A DNA stretch of 64,000 nucleotides from Nocardia arthritidis. Its GTDB lineage: Bacteria; Actinomycetota; Actinomycetes; Mycobacteriales; Mycobacteriaceae. The notes beneath the pieces were generated by a model. It was not told where the DNA came from. It worked only from the letters and a program-made list of their open reading frames with translations, and did no database searches. Shown here piece by piece: positions 45,998 to 54,681 of the stretch (position 1 is the first letter of the stretch; each line of letters starts with the position of its first letter). The stretch is taken from assembly GCF_011801145.1 (NCBI RefSeq), contig NZ_CP046172.1, positions 1,860,001-1,924,000 of the forward strand. The letters run 5' to 3'. The position numbers were made by a program, and so were the translations under genes.

Positions 45998-47605
45998 TCA
46001 GGCGCGCAGCAGGGTGACGGTGCGACCGCCGGGGGTGTGCGCTTGATCGAACCCGGTGCGGGTCGCGATCGGTGCGGCGGTGGGGCGGCGGTCGAAGATC
46101 ACCAAAGTGCCGGTGTCCAGGCCGAGTCGGTCGAGGTAGCCGTCCAGCTGAGTCAATCCGTCGTTCAGCGGATCGGCCTGGTGATCGGCCCATACCTTCA
46201 GCTCGAGCGCTTCGCGTTGTTCGAGCTGGTGGCCTTGGTCATCCGAATATGGTTGGCGGACAAGAAGATCGATTCGGCCTCGGCCGACGCCGACTTCGCG
46301 GTCGATATATCCCGCGCCGTTGACGATCCGATGCAGGTATGCCATCAGCACCAGCTGCGCGGCGACTTCGTGATAGTTCTCTCTGGCGGCCAGAATGTCG
46401 CCATGCTGGATCCAGAAGGTGGTGAATTCCCTCAGCAGGCGCGGGAAGTCGATGCGGCCGTCGGGGAATCGGAAGCTCGACGGCTCGGCGGTGATGGACG
46501 CTTCCGTGGCGTCGCCGAGAACTCGGACGATTACTTCCTGATAGATCGGATTGGCGATCCGCAACTGCTTGCCCTGTGCGACCAATCCGAGATCTCGTAC
46601 GTAAGTGATGTCGTCGTCGAACTCTGGGATCGGCTTGGGTATCGCGCCGACGAGGATCGGTGTCAGCACCCGCTGCACCCTCGGGTCGTTCAGCTTGTCG
46701 ACCAGCGAATCCAAGTGCGTGGCTCGGCTCAGGATCAACCGCTCCTTGGCTTGTTCGACATGATCGATGGTGATCGTCTCCCGTACCCGCATCTTGCCGG
46801 TGATCTCCCAGGCAAGGGCGTTGACCAGCCACGGCTGGCCCTGGGTGTAGTAGAACGCCAGATCGAGCGCTTTGTCGTCGAACTCCTGCCCGGTCTCGGT
46901 GGTGTGCTGCCGATACAGTTGGCACGTCTCGGTTTTGGTGAAGTCCCCGACCCGGATCGACTCGATCTTTATGTTGAACGGGCTCGCGGTCCCCAACCGC
47001 TTGGGATCGCCGCCAGACGCGGCCTTGTACTCGCGGACATCGCGCAATCCGCACAGCACGACTGAATGGACGAAGTGCTGGCGGCTCTGGGTGTATCCCG
47101 CTCGCAACTGCCGCAGGACGCTGATCAGGCTGTCCCCGCGCAGCGCATCGATCTCGTCGAAGAACAGCACCAGCGGCCGTGGGCACTTGGTTACCCATGC
47201 AGTCAGGCCTGTTACGAGCCGAGAACCAGGTGCCGCCTCCGGCCATGGGTCCGGCGGCAGGAGCTCCGGAGCCCAGCCCTGCAATTCTGCGGTGCGTCGA
47301 ATCTCGCTGAGGAGCACTTCCTCTACGGCGGTGTAATCGTCGCGGAGGGCCTCACCCAGTTCGCACGAGAATGACAATGCCAGAAAGTGGCCTTCGGCCG
47401 TCAACTCCCGCGCCAACCCGAGTAGCGCGGTCGTCTTCCCCGATTGCCGTGGCGCGTGCACCACGATGTAGAACCCGAATTCGATATACATCCGGGCATC
47501 GGGCAACCGCTCCTCGGCGGGAATCATGTAGTGCAGGTCCGGTAAACACGGACCCGCCGTGTTGAAGTACCTCACCAGCACACCGTACGTCGTGCGGTCT
47601 GCCAT
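45998..47605 (-). CDS. AAA ATPase with C-terminal PD-(D/E)XK nuclease-like domain
   Basis: 535 residues. Walker A is APRQSGKTT (residues 51-59) and Walker B LVLFFDEID (about 145-153), in the AAA_35-like/STAND-related class, followed by a winged-helix-like region. The C-terminal 100 residues carry GRGRIDLLVRQP and then REALELKVWAD, the D...ExK pattern of a PD-(D/E)XK nuclease. The architecture occurs in scattered bacteria and is often seen in mobile or defence contexts, but here no partner gene is adjacent. Start ATG 47605. Role unknown. Confidence 0.75.
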   Translation of the reverse strand: MADRTTYGVLVRYFNTAGPCLPDLHYMIPAEERLPDARMYIEFGFYIVVHAPRQSGKTTALLGLARELTAEGHFLALSFSCELGEALRDDYTAVEEVLLSEIRRTAELQGWAPELLPPDPWPEAAPGSRLVTGLTAWVTKCPRPLVLFFDEIDALRGDSLISVLRQLRAGYTQSRQHFVHSVVLCGLRDVREYKAASGGDPKRLGTASPFNIKIESIRVGDFTKTETCQLYRQHTTETGQEFDDKALDLAFYYTQGQPWLVNALAWEITGKMRVRETITIDHVEQAKERLILSRATHLDSLVDKLNDPRVQRVLTPILVGAIPKPIPEFDDDITYVRDLGLVAQGKQLRIANPIYQEVIVRVLGDATEASITAEPSSFRFPDGRIDFPRLLREFTTFWIQHGDILAARENYHEVAAQLVLMAYLHRIVNGAGYIDREVGVGRGRIDLLVRQPYSDDQGHQLEQREALELKVWADHQADPLNDGLTQLDGYLDRLGLDTGTLVIFDRRPTAAPIATRTGFDQAHTPGGRTVTLLRA

Positions 47606-47721
47606 GGGGTGTGGGAGCTGATCACGGCGCGATCGTATCTGCCGCAACGGACGCCTAGGTCCCGAAATGTGGCGGCGAATGCTCTGGTGGGAGTGGGGTT
47701 CCGGGTGGATAGGGTGGCGGG

Positions 47722-48489
47722 GTGAAGGTGCATCACCTCAATTGCGGGTCGATGGTTGGTGGGCTTGTCGACCATTGTCTGTTGGTCGAGGCCGACAGGT
47801 TTCTGGTGCTGGTGGATACCGGGTACGGGCTGGACTGTGTGCGGCAGCCTGCGCAGTGGCTGGGGTGGACTCGGCATGTGGTTCGGCCGCGGTTGGCCGA
47901 GAGTGAGACCGCGGTGCGACAGGTCGCGGCGCTCGGCTTCGATCCCACCGATGTGCGCCACATTCTGCTGACCCACCTGGATTACGACCACACCGGCGGG
48001 CTGGCCGATTTCCCTTGGGCCACCGTGCACGTGCACGAGCCGGAGTTTCGTGCGGCGATGCGGCCGGATTTCGTCGGGCGCATCCGCTATCAGCCGCGGC
48101 ACTGGGCGCACGGGCCGAAATGGGAGCTGAATTCCGTTGCGGGCGGCGATAATTGGTTCGGCTTCGAGTCGGTGCGGGAATTACCCGGCCTGCCTTCGGA
48201 ATTCCTGGTCGTCCCGCTGATCGGGCACAGCAGAGGACATGCCGGGGTCGCCGTCGACACCGGCGACGGCTGGTTGTTGGACGCCGGGGATTCCTACTGG
48301 TCCGATGACGAAATCGGCCCCGCCCCTTCCCGTTTCGACCTGGGCGCACTGGCGCGGGTACCGATGGCGGCGCTGCCATCGGTGTATCGGGCGAATATCG
48401 CGCGGCTCGCGGAGCTGCGGCGGACACACGGTGGCGAGGTGACGATGTTCTCGGTACACGATGCGGCCGCCTATCATCGGCTGCGCTGA
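47722..48489 (+). CDS. MBL-fold metallo-hydrolase, lactonase-like
   Basis: 255 residues from GTG 47722. The metal-binding signature is THLDYDHTGG (HxxxDH type), with a later His in GHSRGHAGV and Asp in LLDAGDSY, as in metallo-beta-lactamase-fold hydrolases. The spacing resembles N-acyl-homoserine lactonases, in which HxHxDH is the usual form; here the first His-x-His is His-Leu-Asp. Substrate is uncertain; lactone or thioester hydrolysis are both possible. No signal peptide. Convergent with the LLM oxidoreductase gene after 3 nt. Confidence 0.75.
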   Translation: MKVHHLNCGSMVGGLVDHCLLVEADRFLVLVDTGYGLDCVRQPAQWLGWTRHVVRPRLAESETAVRQVAALGFDPTDVRHILLTHLDYDHTGGLADFPWATVHVHEPEFRAAMRPDFVGRIRYQPRHWAHGPKWELNSVAGGDNWFGFESVRELPGLPSEFLVVPLIGHSRGHAGVAVDTGDGWLLDAGDSYWSDDEIGPAPSRFDLGALARVPMAALPSVYRANIARLAELRRTHGGEVTMFSVHDAAAYHRLR

Positions 48490-48492
48490 GCC

Positions 48493-49413
48493 TCAGAGCC
48501 GCGGCATGACCTCTGCCGCAAGGCGTTCCATTTGCTCGGCCTGCTGCTCCATGGGGTTGAGCAGGATCAGCTCGGCGCCCGCCTCGGCCACCGCGCGCAG
48601 GCCCGCCACCACATCGTCGGGTGTGCCCGCCACCGCGGCCGGCGCGAAAGTGCCCGGCGCGGCGAAGGTTCCGTACATGCGGTCCAGTGCGTCGCTGATC
48701 CGCCGTCGCGCGACCGCCGCGTCGTCGTCGACGGCGAGGTACACCCGTTTGGCGATCGGGAAATCGCGACGTCCGCTGTCCGCGAGCACCTTTCGCAATA
48801 TTTGGACCTGCTCGGCGAATTTCTCGGTGGTCGTCGATCCCGCACCGAAGAACCCGTCGCCGTAGCGCACCGCGCGCCGGATCGCGTTCGGATGCGAACC
48901 ACCCATCCACAGCGGCGGGTGCGGCCGCTGGAACGGTTTCGGCTCCTGCGTCGCGCCTCGCAGCTGCCAGAACCGCCCATCGAAATCTATTGTCTGCCGC
49001 GTCCAGAGCGCCTTCATCAGGTCGATGCCCTCGGTGAACCGGCCGACCAACGTCTCCGGATCCACCCCGAAGGCCGCCAGCGCCCGGCCGCGGCCGCCGA
49101 CACCGACGCCGACTTCCAACCTGCCGCCGCTCAACTGGTCGACGGTGGCGATGCTCTTGGCCAGATGCACCGGGCTGTGCTGCGAGCTGACGAAAACCGC
49201 GCAGCCCAGCCGCAGCGTGCTGGTGCACGCCGCCGCGTAAGCCAGCGTCTCCAGCGGTCCGAAATGCGGCATGCCACCGAGCGTCTGCTCGGTGGTCCAT
49301 CCGCTCTCGAACCCGAGTTCCTCTGCGCGCGTCAGATATTCGCGCATTCGCACGGGCTCGAACTCCCCGTGCGAGAAGTATTGCGGCAATGCTATCGCGA
49401 ACCGAAGTGCCAT
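48493..49413 (-). CDS. LLM-class (F420/FMN-dependent) oxidoreductase
   Basis: 306 residues of the luciferase-like monooxygenase fold: N-terminal LRFAIALPQYF, then SGWTTEQTLGG, RLEVGVGVGGRG, and PPLWMGGSHPNAIRRAVRYGDGFF. In actinomycetes this group generally uses F420; FMN is the alternative. Reaction and substrate cannot be predicted. It stands divergent from the PHB-depolymerase gene and nothing nearby suggests a pathway. Confidence 0.85.
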   Translation of the reverse strand: MALRFAIALPQYFSHGEFEPVRMREYLTRAEELGFESGWTTEQTLGGMPHFGPLETLAYAAACTSTLRLGCAVFVSSQHSPVHLAKSIATVDQLSGGRLEVGVGVGGRGRALAAFGVDPETLVGRFTEGIDLMKALWTRQTIDFDGRFWQLRGATQEPKPFQRPHPPLWMGGSHPNAIRRAVRYGDGFFGAGSTTTEKFAEQVQILRKVLADSGRRDFPIAKRVYLAVDDDAAVARRRISDALDRMYGTFAAPGTFAPAAVAGTPDDVVAGLRAVAEAGAELILLNPMEQQAEQMERLAAEVMPRL

Positions 49414-49650
49414 GGATCAGAGCGTAGTCCCTGGCGCCGACGCCCAGGTCTTGTCGGCGCGACGGATGCGGCACCTGTGAATATTCCGGCGGCCCGCGAG
49501 GATTTCCTCGCGCGTGCTGGCGGAACGCGGCCGGATGGTTGTCGGCGGACACAATTCGAGCTGTGGAAGTGGGCTTGCGGCACGTGGTTTCGCGGGGTGC
49601 GGGAGAGCACCATGGCCTCCCATGGCAGCGCCGGATGAAAGGCCCATTCG

Positions 49651-51000
49651 ATGAAACGATTTCTACTGGCGGTCGCGGCCCTGTGCTCGGGTATCGCGAC
49701 CGGCGTCGCATTCGCGGCCGTGCCATCGCCTACTCCGGGGACGCTATCCGGATATCACGTCGGGGCCGTATATGTGGCCGGTGTGTCTTCGGGTGGGTAT
49801 ATGGCAAACCAATTGCACGTCGCCTATTCGGGGACGTTCAAGGGTGCCGGAATCTTCACCGCGGGACCGTACGACTGCGCGCAGGACTCCGTCTACACCG
49901 CACAGTACGCGTGCATGGCCACCTTTCAGACCCGCAAAACGCCCGCCGAACTGGAACAGGAGACCCGTGATCGCGCGAATTCCGGTGTGCTGGATCCAGT
50001 TTCGGGTCTATCCGGTTCGAAGGTCTACCTGTACCACGGCACCGGCGACACCACCGTCGCCGCCGCGGTGAACGACGACCTCGCCACCTACTACCGCGAT
50101 CTCGGCGCGAATGTGGTGTACGACAACGCGTCCGGCGCCGGGCACGCGTGGGTGAGCCCGCTCGGCCCGGTGGCCTGCGCGAGCACCGCCGCGCCCTATA
50201 TCAACAACTGCGGCAACGATCCCGAGCACGATATGCTCGCGCAGCTGCTCGGCAGCGTGCGGGCCCCGAACACCTCGGCACTCGGCGGGCAGCTGATCGA
50301 ATTCGACCAGAACCAGTATGTGAGCGGCGGCAGCGCGGCATCGATCAGCATGGACGGCCACGGATTCGCCTATGTGCCCTCCGCCTGCGCCGGTGGCACC
50401 ACGTGCACCTTGCTTGTCACGCTGCACGGCTGCAAACAGGGGTACAGCTACGACTCGATCGGCGACACCTTTATGAAGGACGCCTATCTGAACGAATACG
50501 CCGACACCAACAATCTGATCGTGCTGTATCCGCAGGCGATAACGCAGTCGTCGAGTAATCCGAACGGGTGCTGGGACTGGTGGGGTTATACCGGCGCCGC
50601 CTACGCCGAACATGCGGGCCCGCAGATGAAGGCGGTGATGGCGATGGTCGGCGCGCTGACTTCGACGACTCCGCCGACGACCACGACGGTTCCGCCGACG
50701 ACCACGACGACTCCGCCGACGACCACGACGACTCCGCCGACGACCACGACGACCCCGCCGACGACCACGACGGTTCCGCCGACCACGACGACGGTTCCGC
50801 CGACAACCACCACTCCGGCCCCCGTCTGCGTGACCGCGTCGAACTACGACCACGTTCAGGCCGACCGCGCCCATGTCGCCCTCGGTTCCACCTACGCCAA
50901 CGGGTCCAATGACGCGATGGGACTGTGGAATACCTTCACAACCCACACCCTGCGCCAAACCGGCCCCGACTACTGGGTGGTCGCCGACGGCCAGTGCTGA
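49651..51000 (+). CDS. Secreted polyhydroxybutyrate-depolymerase-like esterase
   Basis: 449 residues: signal peptide (to about residue 22), an alpha/beta-hydrolase catalytic domain with lipase box GVSSGGYM (Ser46), and the GHAWVSP and CWDWWGY segments typical of extracellular PHB depolymerases. Residues about 341-390 are a Thr/Pro linker made of PPTTTT-type repeats, followed by a C-terminal domain of about 60 residues (CVTASNYDHVQADRAHVALG) probably for polymer binding. GAAAGG lies 8 nt before ATG 49651. The convergent hydrolase gene downstream may work on the released oligomers. Confidence 0.8.
   Translation: MKRFLLAVAALCSGIATGVAFAAVPSPTPGTLSGYHVGAVYVAGVSSGGYMANQLHVAYSGTFKGAGIFTAGPYDCAQDSVYTAQYACMATFQTRKTPAELEQETRDRANSGVLDPVSGLSGSKVYLYHGTGDTTVAAAVNDDLATYYRDLGANVVYDNASGAGHAWVSPLGPVACASTAAPYINNCGNDPEHDMLAQLLGSVRAPNTSALGGQLIEFDQNQYVSGGSAASISMDGHGFAYVPSACAGGTTCTLLVTLHGCKQGYSYDSIGDTFMKDAYLNEYADTNNLIVLYPQAITQSSSNPNGCWDWWGYTGAAYAEHAGPQMKAVMAMVGALTSTTPPTTTTVPPTTTTTPPTTTTTPPTTTTTPPTTTTVPPTTTTVPPTTTTPAPVCVTASNYDHVQADRAHVALGSTYANGSNDAMGLWNTFTTHTLRQTGPDYWVVADGQC
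50671..50818 (+). repeat. Tandem repeat encoding the Thr/Pro linker
   Basis: About seven imperfect copies of a 21-bp unit built on CCGCCGACGACCACGACGACT encode PPTTTTT-like motifs. The unit is short and in frame, so copy number could vary between strains without breaking the gene. The opposite strand also stays open here and gives a Val/Gly-rich shadow. Confidence 0.85.
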
Positions 51001-51005
51001 CAATC

Positions 51006-51038
51006 AACGGCCCGAAACCCATTGGTTTCCGGGCCGTT
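51006..51038. terminator. Bidirectional terminator hairpin
   Basis: AACGGCCCGAAACC (51006-51019) and GGTTTCCGGGCCGTT (51024-51038) form a 14-bp stem with one bulged C and a 4-nt loop, between the two convergent secreted-hydrolase genes. Confidence 0.75.
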
Positions 51039-51047
51039 TCGCTGACT

Positions 51048-52394
51048 TCAGGAGTCCAGCGCGCAGGTATTGGCGAGATCGCCGGTCGCCGGGCGAGGGA
51101 CCGTCGCGCTGACCGGCGGTTCCTGCCCCGCGGTGATCCAGCCCTCCAGCGCGGCGAAAGCCGTTCGGAAGCAAGGCAACAGCGGCCGCAACAGGTCCCG
51201 GTGCGCGTCGTACAGCCCGTCGGTGTGATTGCCGCCCTCGACGCCGTAGTACCGGTGCAGATCCGCACGTCCCTGATCGCGGATCATGCCCGCGTAGACA
51301 TCGGAGTCGGCGGCGATGGGCAACAGTGCGTCGAGCGTGCCGTGCACCGTGATGAGCGGCCGCTGAATACGCCCGGTCAGCGCGACCTTCGACATCGCCG
51401 CGCGCACGCTCGCGGGACGGGACAGATAGTCGTAGTCGGCATCGCAGCCCGGAGTCCCGCTCTGGCAGAACGGATTTTCGGTCGCGGTGTAGTCCGGATC
51501 GAATTCGCGGCGGTAGATCCGCTGGGTGAGATCCCAATAGTTGCGGTAGTGGTAGTCCCAGAGCGGTTCGGATCCGGCCGGGAAGCCCGCCGCGAGCATT
51601 CCGGCGCGTGCCGCCGGATCATGTTGGCTCCCCGGATAATTCCGTAGCGCGGCGGGAAGGAAGGTCAGCACGTTCGGCCCGTCGGCCTGCCACAGCGAAC
51701 CTTCCCAGTCGATGCCGCCGTCGTAGAGCCACGGCACGTTTTCGAGCTGCCAGCGAACCAGGTAGCCGCCATTGGACTGGCCCGCGACATAGGTGTGCGC
51801 CGCGGGCCTGCCGTAGCGCTGCGCGACGGTTGTCTGCGCGGCGATCGTCAATTCCGTTACGCGACGGTTCCATTCGGCCATCGCGTCACCAGGTTCGGCC
51901 TCGCCCTGGAAGAACGCGGCGCCGGTATTGCCCTTGTCGGTGGCGGCGTAGGCGTAGCCGCGTGCGAGCACCCAGTCGGCGATGGTGAAGTCGTTGGCGT
52001 ACTGCCTGCGGTTCCCCGGTGTTCCGGCCACGACCAGCCCGCCGTTCCAGCGTTCCGGTAACCGGATCACGAACTGACTGTCGTGATTCCAGCCGTGATC
52101 GGTATTGGTCGTCGAGTTGTCGGGGAAGTAGCCGTCGATCTGGATGCCGGGTACGCCGGTGGGGTTGCGCGTCTCGGCGGGCTGCAGGCCGTCCCATTCG
52201 GCCGCGATGGTGTGACCGGAGGCGACGGTGCCCGAGGTGGTGAGATCGGCGAGGCAGGCGGCGACCTGCATTTCGGCACCGATAACCTTTGGCGCAGAAC
52301 AGTTTTCGGGTTGCGGCTCGGCGTTCGCTGACCCCGCGCCGCAGAGCAGTACGGTGGTGAAGGCCAGGGTGGTGATGTGCCGGGACGGCGGCAT
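51048..52394 (-). CDS. Secreted alpha/beta hydrolase (tannase/oligomer-hydrolase-like)
   Basis: 448 residues with a signal peptide (to about residue 26, ANAEP). The nucleophile elbow is AGQSNGGYL (GxSxG), with an oxyanion-type segment LVVAGTPGNRRQ, Asp in TVHGTLDALLP and His in EGGNHTDGLYD, in the correct order for the fold. It resembles tannase/feruloyl-esterase-type and 3-hydroxybutyrate-oligomer-hydrolase-like families; I cannot decide which. Its position opposite the PHB-depolymerase gene is suggestive of oligomer hydrolysis, but the two genes do not share a transcript. Confidence 0.7.
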   Translation of the reverse strand: MPPSRHITTLAFTTVLLCGAGSANAEPQPENCSAPKVIGAEMQVAACLADLTTSGTVASGHTIAAEWDGLQPAETRNPTGVPGIQIDGYFPDNSTTNTDHGWNHDSQFVIRLPERWNGGLVVAGTPGNRRQYANDFTIADWVLARGYAYAATDKGNTGAAFFQGEAEPGDAMAEWNRRVTELTIAAQTTVAQRYGRPAAHTYVAGQSNGGYLVRWQLENVPWLYDGGIDWEGSLWQADGPNVLTFLPAALRNYPGSQHDPAARAGMLAAGFPAGSEPLWDYHYRNYWDLTQRIYRREFDPDYTATENPFCQSGTPGCDADYDYLSRPASVRAAMSKVALTGRIQRPLITVHGTLDALLPIAADSDVYAGMIRDQGRADLHRYYGVEGGNHTDGLYDAHRDLLRPLLPCFRTAFAALEGWITAGQEPPVSATVPRPATGDLANTCALDS

Positions 52395-52653
52395 GACGGC
52401 TCCTCGTTATCGGCGGAATGCCGGAATTCTGCGGACTTGCCGCCGGTGGAAACAGGTGATGCGCCCACACATTTGCCGACCCGGTGATGGCTCGGGCAGA
52501 CATCGCGGCGGCCGAGTTCGCCCCCAGCTCATCGACTCGATATGTGTGCGACAGTGATAAAGCGGCCGAAAAATATGGCCACAGAACACATCGCCCAGCC
52601 ATATCACGCGGATCTAGTGTTCCACATCACATCTCGGCGCCCCGAGGGAACGG

Positions 52654-54627
52654 ATGGTGGGCAGGATGCGTGTCGACACCGGGTCGGCGGCTGGACCGAA
52701 GGTGGTTGCGCTGCCCACAATGACCGTCATGACCTGCGAGATCTTCCTGCAGCTGCTCGAAAGGGAAGCGCCCGCCGTGGAATTCGAGGCACCGCTGTTG
52801 GAGGCCAGGGCCGCGGGTGCGCCCGCCGCCACCATCGCCGCACTGGAATCGGCCAAACTCGCCGCACTCCGGGTGCGCGCGCTGCTGGAGCGGCGTGCCC
52901 GCCGGGAGGCGGAGCTGGCCGCATTGTTCGACACCGCAAGCGATCTCGCCGCGCTGCGCGATGTCGACGCGGTGCTGGCCGCGATCGTGCACCGGGCGCG
53001 CAGGCTGCTGCGCGCCGATGTGGCCTACCTGACCGTGCCGGATCCGGTGCGGGGCGATACCTATATGCGGGTCACCGACGGCGCCGGATCGCCGAGGTTC
53101 CGGGCCACCAGGCTGGCCATGGGCGACGGTCTCGGCGGGCTGGTCGCCCAGACCGGCGTGCCCTATTCGAGCGCGGATTACTTCGCCGACAACCGCTTCC
53201 GGCACACCACCGAAATTGATTCGGCGGTGCGGGAGGAAGGTTTGGTCGCCATCCTCGGCGTGCCGATGAAACTGGGCGACCGGGTGATCGGCGTGCTGTT
53301 CGCCTCGCACCGAGACGCGAAACCGTATGCGCCGGAAGAGATCGCCCTGTTGGTCTCGCTGGCCGCGCACGCGACCATCGCACTCGACTCCGCCCGCAGA
53401 CTCACCGAAACCCGTTCCGCGCTGGCCGAACTCAGTGCGGCGAACCGGGCCATGCACGCGCACTACGACACCGTGGAACGCGCGGCCCAGGCGCACGACC
53501 GGATGACCGATCTGGTGGTGCGCGGCGGCGGTGTCGCCGATATCGCGGCGGTCGTCGTCGATATCCTCGGCGGCGAACTGCTGGTGCTCGACGCCGACCG
53601 CCGCCGCATCGCCGAGCTGCGCGCGCCGAGCCCCACACCGGCGGACCCGCTCGACGACGACCGTCTGGTCGCCGAAATCGTCGCCACCGCAGGCAGACTC
53701 GGCCGCACCGCCAGAACGAGCGAGCTGTGGGCCGCGCCCGCGGGCACCGGCACCGACCCGCTGTGCACCCTCGTGCTGCGCCATCCGGGGGAGCTGTCTC
53801 CGTCGGATCAGCGGATCCTGGAGCGGGCCGCGCTGGTCACCGCGCTGCTGCTGCTGTTCCGGCGCAGTATCGCCGAGGCGGAGGGGCGGGTGCGCGGCGA
53901 ACTGCTCGACGATCTGATCGGCGGCCGCGTCACGGGCCGGGACGACCTGCGCGGCCGGGGTGCGCTACTCGGCATCGACCTCGATCGCCCGCATGTGCTC
54001 GTCGTCGCCGAACACGGCGGGCAGCGCCGCGCCGACGCGTGGACGACGGCATACACCGTGACGAGGCAGGGTCTGGCCGCCACCCGTGGCGATCACGCCT
54101 ACCTGCTGCTACCCGGCGACGATGCGTCGGCGGCGGCCAGGCAGGTCGCCGCCGAACTGAACGTCATCCTCGAAAAGCCCGCGACCGTAGCGGGTTCCGG
54201 GCCGGTCGAGCTGCCGGGTGGTGCGCAGGCCGCGTGCGCGGAGGCACTGCGGTGCATCGAGGTGCTGCACGCGCTCGGGCGGCGGGGCGCGTCGGCGGGG
54301 GCCGCCGATCTCGGATTCGTCGGGCTGCTTGTCAGCCAGGGCGGTGACGTGCTCGCCTTCCTGGACCGGATGCTCGGACCGGTCCTCGAATACGACCGGC
54401 GGCGCGGCACGCTGCTGATCCGCACGCTGGAAACCTATTTCGCGACCGGCGCGAGCCTGCGCGACAGCGCGCGGCGGCTGCACATCCACGTCAACACCGT
54501 CGCCCAGCGCATCGAGCGGATCACCGGCCTGCTCGGCGCCGGCTGGCAGCAGCCCGACCGCGCACTGGAAATCCAACTGGCCCTTCGCCTGCACCGGCTC
54601 CGGGAGACCTCGGTGCTCCTCCGCTGA
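52654..54627 (+). CDS. GAF-domain PucR-family regulator
   Basis: 657 residues. A helical N-terminal region is followed by a GAF domain (about residues 105-250, DVAYLTVPDPVRGDTYM, then GVPMKLGDRVIGVLFASHRD), a central GGDEF-like/unknown part and the C-terminal PucR HTH (SLRDSARRLHIHVNTVAQRI). GAF domains in such proteins bind small ligands. GAGGG at 52644-52648 supports ATG 52654. It is divergent from the secreted hydrolase at 51048 and upstream of the carboxylesterase gene, so either may be its target. The intergenic 259 nt shows no clear palindrome. Confidence 0.8.
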   Translation: MVGRMRVDTGSAAGPKVVALPTMTVMTCEIFLQLLEREAPAVEFEAPLLEARAAGAPAATIAALESAKLAALRVRALLERRARREAELAALFDTASDLAALRDVDAVLAAIVHRARRLLRADVAYLTVPDPVRGDTYMRVTDGAGSPRFRATRLAMGDGLGGLVAQTGVPYSSADYFADNRFRHTTEIDSAVREEGLVAILGVPMKLGDRVIGVLFASHRDAKPYAPEEIALLVSLAAHATIALDSARRLTETRSALAELSAANRAMHAHYDTVERAAQAHDRMTDLVVRGGGVADIAAVVVDILGGELLVLDADRRRIAELRAPSPTPADPLDDDRLVAEIVATAGRLGRTARTSELWAAPAGTGTDPLCTLVLRHPGELSPSDQRILERAALVTALLLLFRRSIAEAEGRVRGELLDDLIGGRVTGRDDLRGRGALLGIDLDRPHVLVVAEHGGQRRADAWTTAYTVTRQGLAATRGDHAYLLLPGDDASAAARQVAAELNVILEKPATVAGSGPVELPGGAQAACAEALRCIEVLHALGRRGASAGAADLGFVGLLVSQGGDVLAFLDRMLGPVLEYDRRRGTLLIRTLETYFATGASLRDSARRLHIHVNTVAQRIERITGLLGAGWQQPDRALEIQLALRLHRLRETSVLLR

Positions 54628-54681
54628 CGTCGTTGCCCGATCCGCCGGTCGAAAACGGTGTAACCCCATACAATCCCTCGC

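Noticed and set aside
46872..47374. Plus-strand frames opposite the ATPase/nuclease gene
   Set aside because: Short shadow frames without domains over a well-supported minus-strand gene.
50601..50813. Minus-strand Val/Gly-repeat peptide opposite the Thr/Pro linker
   Set aside because: It is only the complement of the linker repeat of the plus-strand PHB-depolymerase gene; no start signal.
50671..50818. Direct repeats as a CRISPR array
   Set aside because: The units are contiguous 21-bp in-frame coding repeats with no unique spacers and no cas genes.
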